From an uncultured Eubacterium sp. (GTDB lineage: Bacteria; Bacillota; Clostridia; Oscillospirales; Acutalibacteraceae), in the NCBI GenBank assembly GCA_945979635.1, contig CAMFPZ010000018.1, positions 1 through 9,817 on the forward strand: a stretch of 9,817 bases of DNA. Reading direction: 5' to 3'. The position numbers and the translations under genes are program-made. Below the pieces are notes generated by a model, which was not told the DNA's origin, searched no databases, and worked only from the letters and a program-made list of their open reading frames with translations. Below are positions 5,873 to 9,817 of the stretch, one piece after another (the stretch's first letter is position 1; the number at the start of each line of letters is the position of its first letter).

Positions 5873-8170
5873 TTATTCCTTGCCTTCAAAAAATTCCTGT
5901 GCAATGCGAACGCTCTCCATAGCGTCTTTTGCATAGTAGTCTGCATTAATCATTTTTGCATAGTCACGGGTCAAAACAGCACCGCCGACAAATACCCTTG
6001 CATCTGTGTTGTCGTGTAGGAGTGTGATGGTTTTTTCCATATTCGGCACGGTCGTCGTCATAAGTGCCGAAAGTCCTACAAGCCTTACATTCTCCTTTTT
6101 TGCTTCTTCGAGCACTCTTTCGCATTTTACATCCTTGCCAAGGTCAATTACATCAAAGCCGTAGTTTTGGAGCAATACCTTAACGATGTTTTTTCCGATG
6201 TCGTGGATGTCGCCCTCAACGGTTGCGATGATGATTTTTTCACCCTTGACCTGCGGCACACCCTGCAAAACGATGTGTGACTTTATTTCGTCGAATGCCG
6301 CCTTTGCACTGTCGGCACTCATAAGAAGCTGTGGCAAAAAGATTTTGTTTTTTTCAAATCCGTCTCCGACAATATCGAGTGCCGGGATGATTTGTTCATT
6401 AATTATATCGAGTGGATTTTGGGATTCTAAAAGATGCTTTGCACATTTTCCGCTCTCGTCCTTCATTCCCTTGATAATCGCCGTTTTTAGGTCGATTTCA
6501 CTTTGGTCGTTTACGGCTTCGATATTTACAGCCTTGCTGATATAGCCCTGACAGTTTTCGTCGAGTCCTGCAAGTGCCTTGTAGCTGTAAAATGCGTTCA
6601 TCATCGGCTTTGAATTAGGATTAATAATTCCTGCCGAAAGACCTGCATTCATCGCTAATGTATAGAAAGCCGTGTTTATTGCTTCTCTGTTAGGTAGACC
6701 GAAGCTGATATTCGAAACGCCTAAAACTGTATTGATTCCCATTTCGTTTCGGATGTAATCAACGGCCTTCAGCGTTTCGACGGCGTTGTTTTTGTCTGTT
6801 GAAATTGTCATTGTCAATGCGTCAATAACAAGATTCTTTTTGTCGATTGAGTATTCTTCGGCTTTTTTTACAATCCTTTTCGCGATAGCAATTCTGCCTT
6901 TGGCACTTGACGGAATTCCGCTTTCATCAAGACAGAGGCAGACTACTACTCCTCCGTATTTTTTTGCAATCGGGAATATTTCTGCCATAGAGCTTTCCTT
7001 GCCGTTTACGGAATTAATCATAGCCTTTCCGTTATAGATTCGGAGTGCTCTTTCTAATGCATTGGCATTAGAGCTGTCAAGCTGGAGGGGAGTAGTCAAA
7101 ACGCTTTGAAGCTCAAAGACGGATTTGCAAAGCATTTCTGCTTCGTCGATTTCGGGCAGCCCCATATTTACATCCAATATATGTGCCCCGGCATCTCTCT
7201 GGTTAATTCCCTCACGCAGTATATAATCAATATCGCTGTTTCTCAAGGCTTCCTTCAGAAGCTTCTTGCCGGTTGGGTTTATCCTTTCGCCTATAACAAC
7301 ACCTTGCGAAATATTAACCGTCTGCGAATACGATGTAACAACAGTATCGTGCTTGAACTCGGGAATTCTCGGTTCAATATTCCTCGTTGCATTAATCATC
7401 GCTTCGATATGAGCCGGTGTTGTGCCACAGCAACCGCCGAGATACGAAACGCCAATCTCGGCAATTTGCTTCATATAGTCTGCAAATTCATCGGGATTTA
7501 CATTATATACAGTTTTTCCGTTTATGCTTTCAGGCAAGCCTGCATTGGGCATAACGATAATAGGAATTGAACAATATTTGTGCAATTCCTCAACAAGCAC
7601 AAGCATTTGCTTAGGGCCTAATCCGCAGTTGAATCCAATCGCACTTGCACCTAATCCTTCAACAACGGCACAGGCGGTTTGAATATCCGCACCGGTGAGC
7701 AATCTTCCGTTTTCGTCGAATATCATAGAAACAATTAGAGGAAGGTCACAGTTTTCCTTGACCGCAAGCATTGCTGCCTTGAGCTCGTAAATGTCGCCGA
7801 AGGTTTCGCATAGCACCAAATCCGCGTCGCGGCCCGCTTTTACCATATCTGCAAAAATGTCAACACATTCCTCAAAGTCGAGGTCACCCATCGGCTTTAG
7901 GAGCTTTCCTGTTGGGCCAATGTCGAGTGCAACTTTTTTGCCTGTTCGCTTTGCGTTTTTTATTGCCGCTTTTATTAGCTCGTCGGCATTGTCGTATTTT
8001 AGGCGATTAGCACCAAATGTATTGGCGGAGATTATGTCTGCTCCTGCGTTTGCATATGCCTCGTGGATTGCATAAACTCTTTCGGGGTCGGAGATATTTA
8101 ATGATTCGGGCAGCTCGCCTGCCTTTAGGTTGAGCATACTTCCCATTCCGCCGTCAAAATAAGTAATCAT
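5873..8170 (-). CDS. metH: Cobalamin-dependent methionine synthase, short form lacking the activation domain
   Basis: The product has 765 residues. MetH transfers the methyl group of 5-methyl-THF to homocysteine through methylcobalamin, in the cytoplasm. Domains in order: homocysteine-binding barrel (1-265; DGGMGSML at the start, zinc ligands C182 in GFNCG and C247/C248 in GGCCGTTP); pterin-binding barrel (about 288-540; GERINPTGKK, DVNMGLPE, PLQLDSSN, MINSVNGKE); four-helix cobalamin cap (about 570-640, INEQIIPALDIVGDGFE); and the Rossmann cobalamin domain (about 643-765), with axial-ligand motif GDIHDIGK (D654, H656, G659), GLSALMT and FVGGAVLT. E. coli MetH is about 1,230 residues because it adds an AdoMet-binding activation domain; here that domain is the separate gene just upstream. 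The start at 8170 follows a GAGG 6 nt before it and matches the family start MITYFDGG; the frame continues to 8230 only inside the upstream gene. The four modules are complete, with no broken motif seen. Confidence 0.95.
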   Translation of the reverse strand: MITYFDGGMGSMLNLKAGELPESLNISDPERVYAIHEAYANAGADIISANTFGANRLKYDNADELIKAAIKNAKRTGKKVALDIGPTGKLLKPMGDLDFEECVDIFADMVKAGRDADLVLCETFGDIYELKAAMLAVKENCDLPLIVSMIFDENGRLLTGADIQTACAVVEGLGASAIGFNCGLGPKQMLVLVEELHKYCSIPIIVMPNAGLPESINGKTVYNVNPDEFADYMKQIAEIGVSYLGGCCGTTPAHIEAMINATRNIEPRIPEFKHDTVVTSYSQTVNISQGVVIGERINPTGKKLLKEALRNSDIDYILREGINQRDAGAHILDVNMGLPEIDEAEMLCKSVFELQSVLTTPLQLDSSNANALERALRIYNGKAMINSVNGKESSMAEIFPIAKKYGGVVVCLCLDESGIPSSAKGRIAIAKRIVKKAEEYSIDKKNLVIDALTMTISTDKNNAVETLKAVDYIRNEMGINTVLGVSNISFGLPNREAINTAFYTLAMNAGLSAGIINPNSKPMMNAFYSYKALAGLDENCQGYISKAVNIEAVNDQSEIDLKTAIIKGMKDESGKCAKHLLESQNPLDIINEQIIPALDIVGDGFEKNKIFLPQLLMSADSAKAAFDEIKSHIVLQGVPQVKGEKIIIATVEGDIHDIGKNIVKVLLQNYGFDVIDLGKDVKCERVLEEAKKENVRLVGLSALMTTTVPNMEKTITLLHDNTDARVFVGGAVLTRDYAKMINADYYAKDAMESVRIAQEFFEGKE

Positions 8171-8178
8171 ATTTTCCC

Positions 8179-8733
8179 TCATTCTATTCCGATAAATGCT
8201 GTAACGCTTTTTGAAGGTGCCATTAAGCACGCGTCGGTCAGCGTTAGACCGATTCGCTTTTGGAGCTCTAAAAGTAAGAAAAACTTTTTTTGCTCCGTAA
8301 TATCCAGGTCAAAATATCCCGGTGAATATCTTTGTCGCAGGGCGACATTATGTCGGTTTATTATCGTTTGCTCAAGCTCGTCGCATATCTGTTCGATTTT
8401 GTCGGCGGACGCTGCTTGAATTGCCATTGCGAGTGCAACATCGGTTGCCGATGCAATTCGGATTTCCAAATCTATTCCTGCACCGAGAGTAGCACCGAAC
8501 ATAACGAGTCGTTTGCAACCTTTAAGATTTTGTGCAAGCCGCTTGCTGTGGAAAACAATTCCGTCAATCTCGATTTCGGATTCGCTGATTTTGCAATCGA
8601 AGATTCTGTAAAGGCTCTTAGGCTCGGATTTTTCCTCGACAATTTTTATTGCTCTGTCTACTAATGCTAATATTTGCTCATCGTCCGTTTTTGAGGATGT
8701 TCGCATATATCGCAGTATATCTTCCTTACTCAT
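8179..8733 (-). CDS. Stand-alone methionine synthase activation-domain protein
   Basis: The product has 184 residues and matches the C-terminal AdoMet-binding activation domain of MetH. The domain drives reductive methylation of cob(II)alamin when MetH becomes oxidised. Residues 135-140 read RYSPGY, matching the RxxxGY AdoMet-binding motif, and residues 172-182 carry the conserved APSKSVTAFIG. Residues 98-135 hold the helical segment (ATDVALAMAIQAAS) common to this domain. A free-standing version beside a short MetH is known from Thermotoga maritima and many Clostridia. Its ATG overlaps the metF stop by 8 bp, and it ends 8 nt before the metH start, so the three proteins are probably made together. 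No strong ribosome binding site is visible, which fits translational coupling to metF. It presumably docks on the MetH cobalamin domain. Confidence 0.92.
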   Translation of the reverse strand: MSKEDILRYMRTSSKTDDEQILALVDRAIKIVEEKSEPKSLYRIFDCKISESEIEIDGIVFHSKRLAQNLKGCKRLVMFGATLGAGIDLEIRIASATDVALAMAIQAASADKIEQICDELEQTIINRHNVALRQRYSPGYFDLDITEQKKFFLLLELQKRIGLTLTDACLMAPSKSVTAFIGIE

Positions 8734-9595
8734 TTATGATTTCCGATATTCCTCTCATAATAGCGTTTGCAACATCCGGCTTATTCATCGTGTAGATGTG
8801 GATATTATTTATTCCGTTTGCCATAAGGTCTATTATTTGCTCGGTGGCGTATATTATGCCAGCCTGCTTCATTTTGTTCGGGTCGTCGCCGAAACGCTCC
8901 ATAATTCTGAAGAATTTTGTTGGTACGCTGGAATTAGAAAGCTCGATTGAACGCTTAATTTGATTTGCGTTGGTAATCGGCATAATTCCGGCAATAATCG
9001 GAACATCAATTCCTTTGATTAGGCACATTTCGACGAAGTTAAAAAATTTTTCGTTGTCGAAAAACATCTGTGATGTGAGGAATTCTACTCCGCAGTCCAC
9101 CTTTTCCTTGAGATGGGCAATATCCTCGACTCTGTTTTTGCTTTCAGGATGTATTTCGGGATAGCACGCCGCACCGATACAAAAATTCGGATTAATGCTC
9201 TTTATTTCGTTTACAAGCTGATAGGCGTTTGTAAAATATTGCTTTTGGGAAAACTCAAAGCCCTGAGGGATATCTCCACGCAAGGCTAAAATGTTTTCAA
9301 TTCCGTTATCGCTTAGCTCGTTTACTACCTGATGAATTTTGTCTCTTGTGGAGGTTAAGCAGGTGAGATGAGAGAGAGGTTCAACTCCGCATTCCTTAAT
9401 TTTGCTTGCTATTTCGGTCGTAAATCCCGATGTCGTTCCTGCCGCACCATAGGTAACCGACATAAATGAGGGAGCATCCTCACACATTTTTGCCACTATT
9501 TGCTTTGTGTTTTCGATTTTGTCCCATTGCTTTGGGGGAAAAACCTCGAACGACACAGTGACTCTGTTATTATTTAGAATTTCACTGATTTTCAT
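8726..9595 (-). CDS. metF: Methylenetetrahydrofolate reductase (MetF)
   Basis: The product has 289 residues, close to the usual length of bacterial MetF. It is a soluble flavoprotein barrel that reduces 5,10-methylene-THF to 5-methyl-THF, the methyl donor for the MetH encoded in the same operon. Signature motifs: SFEVFPPK (15-22, with catalytic E17 equivalent to E. coli E28), SVTYGAAG (46-53), LTCLTSTR (77-84), NILALRGDIP (101-110, D108 equivalent to the folate-binding D120), GAACYPEIHPES (141-152), FLTSQMFFD (172-180) and PIIAGIMPI (199-207). The start at 9595 has GGAG 7 nt upstream. It is the first gene of the - strand operon and lies directly behind a consensus promoter. No adjacent metV-like or rnfC2-like partner gene, as seen with some acetogen MetF enzymes, is present here. 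Confidence 0.96.
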   Translation of the reverse strand: MKISEILNNNRVTVSFEVFPPKQWDKIENTKQIVAKMCEDAPSFMSVTYGAAGTTSGFTTEIASKIKECGVEPLSHLTCLTSTRDKIHQVVNELSDNGIENILALRGDIPQGFEFSQKQYFTNAYQLVNEIKSINPNFCIGAACYPEIHPESKNRVEDIAHLKEKVDCGVEFLTSQMFFDNEKFFNFVEMCLIKGIDVPIIAGIMPITNANQIKRSIELSNSSVPTKFFRIMERFGDDPNKMKQAGIIYATEQIIDLMANGINNIHIYTMNKPDVANAIMRGISEIINE

Positions 9596-9629
9596 ATTCT
9601 TGCTCCTACGTTATTGTTATATAAAATTA

Positions 9630-9658
9630 ATTATATAGTCTAATACCCACTTTGTCAA
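9630..9658 (-). promoter_or_regulatory. Consensus sigma-A promoter of the metF-metH-rrf2 operon
   Basis: Read on the - strand, TTGACA (9658-9653), a 17-nt spacer and TATAAT (9635-9630) match the housekeeping promoter consensus at every hexamer position. Transcription should start near 9623, leaving a leader of about 28 nt before the metF ATG. That is too short for a SAM riboswitch or T-box, so any control should act at the promoter itself. Confidence 0.85.
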
Positions 9659-9703
9659 TAGGAATTAAAATCCACATCTTTGGTATTTTTATTCATTATT
9701 ATG

Positions 9704-9732
9704 TTGAAAAGCGTTGTAAAATATGTTAAAAT
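9704..9732 (+). promoter_or_regulatory. Sigma-A promoter for the right-edge gene
   Basis: TTGAAA (9704-9709), a 17-nt spacer and TAAAAT (9727-9732), with TGT just before it (an extended -10), form a good + strand promoter. It points away from the metF promoter, so 9596-9764 is a divergent promoter region. The predicted start is near 9739, about 25 nt before the ATG at 9765. Confidence 0.7.
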
Positions 9733-9764
9733 ATTTTTATATTTTTGAAAGCGGAGGTTGAATT

Positions 9765-9817
9765 ATGGATTTAACAAAAATCATTAACAAAAAAGACGAA
9801 GCCGCACAGTATATGAT
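9765..9817 (+). CDS. Start of an unidentified gene (3' end cut by window)
   Basis: Only the first 17 codons are present (MDLTKIINKKDEAAQYM). ATG 9765 follows a strong GGAGG (9753-9757) by 7 nt and lies behind a good promoter, so a real gene starts here. The short, charged N-terminus shows no signal peptide or membrane segment. The fragment is too short to assign a family, and its divergent position does not by itself link it to methionine metabolism. Confidence 0.7.
   Translation, partial: MDLTKIINKKDEAAQYM

Noticed and set aside
7106..7570. 154-codon open frame on the + strand inside metH
   Set aside because: It is antisense to highly conserved metH sequence and shows no family resemblance.
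9612..9640. AT-rich dyad around the metF transcription start as an Rrf2 operator
   Set aside because: The only clean palindrome is AATTAATT, which is expected by chance in such AT-rich sequence; no match to an IscR or CymR site could be supported.

Overview
The window looks like chromosomal DNA from an uncultured anaerobic Bacillota bacterium, probably class Clostridia. This is an inference from the AT-rich coding sequence, strong GGAGG-type ribosome binding sites, consensus sigma-A promoters, the short MetH with a separate activation protein, and an IscR-like Rrf2 regulator. No rRNA, tRNA, CRISPR array, insertion sequence or phage gene was seen.

Left half, + strand (1-5359): a tightly packed, probably co-transcribed set of four genes. 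(1) The C-terminal part of a large surface protein related to GH51 alpha-L-arabinofuranosidases, with a C-terminal transmembrane anchor; its usual nucleophile position appears to be lost. (2) A D-2-hydroxyacid dehydrogenase gene interrupted by an in-frame TAA at codon 46. (3) A GPH-family sugar:cation symporter. (4) An unusual protein with an N-terminal zinc ribbon, several membrane helices and a C-terminal endonuclease/exonuclease/phosphatase (EEP) domain. The first gene overlaps the second by 8 bp, and the third overlaps the fourth by 11 bp. The set reads like a glycan or glycoside uptake and catabolism locus whose 5' end lies outside the window. A perfect 14-bp hairpin closes it at 5374-5407.

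Right half, - strand (9658 down to 5467): a methionine/one-carbon operon in the order metF (methylenetetrahydrofolate reductase), MetH activation protein, short cobalamin-dependent metH, then an Rrf2-type regulator with four clustered cysteines. MetF makes 5-methyl-THF, MetH transfers the methyl group to homocysteine through cobalamin, and the separate activation protein should reactivate oxidised cobalamin with AdoMet. The operon has a perfect-consensus promoter (TTGACA, 17 bp, TATAAT) and a leader of only about 30 nt, so there is no room for a SAM riboswitch or T-box.

Right edge: a divergent promoter and a strong ribosome binding site lead into a + strand gene of which only the first 17 codons are present. 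The most unusual items are the nonsense-interrupted dehydrogenase, the apparently degenerate GH51-like anchored protein, the zinc ribbon-membrane-EEP protein, and the Rrf2 regulator at the end of a split-metH operon.
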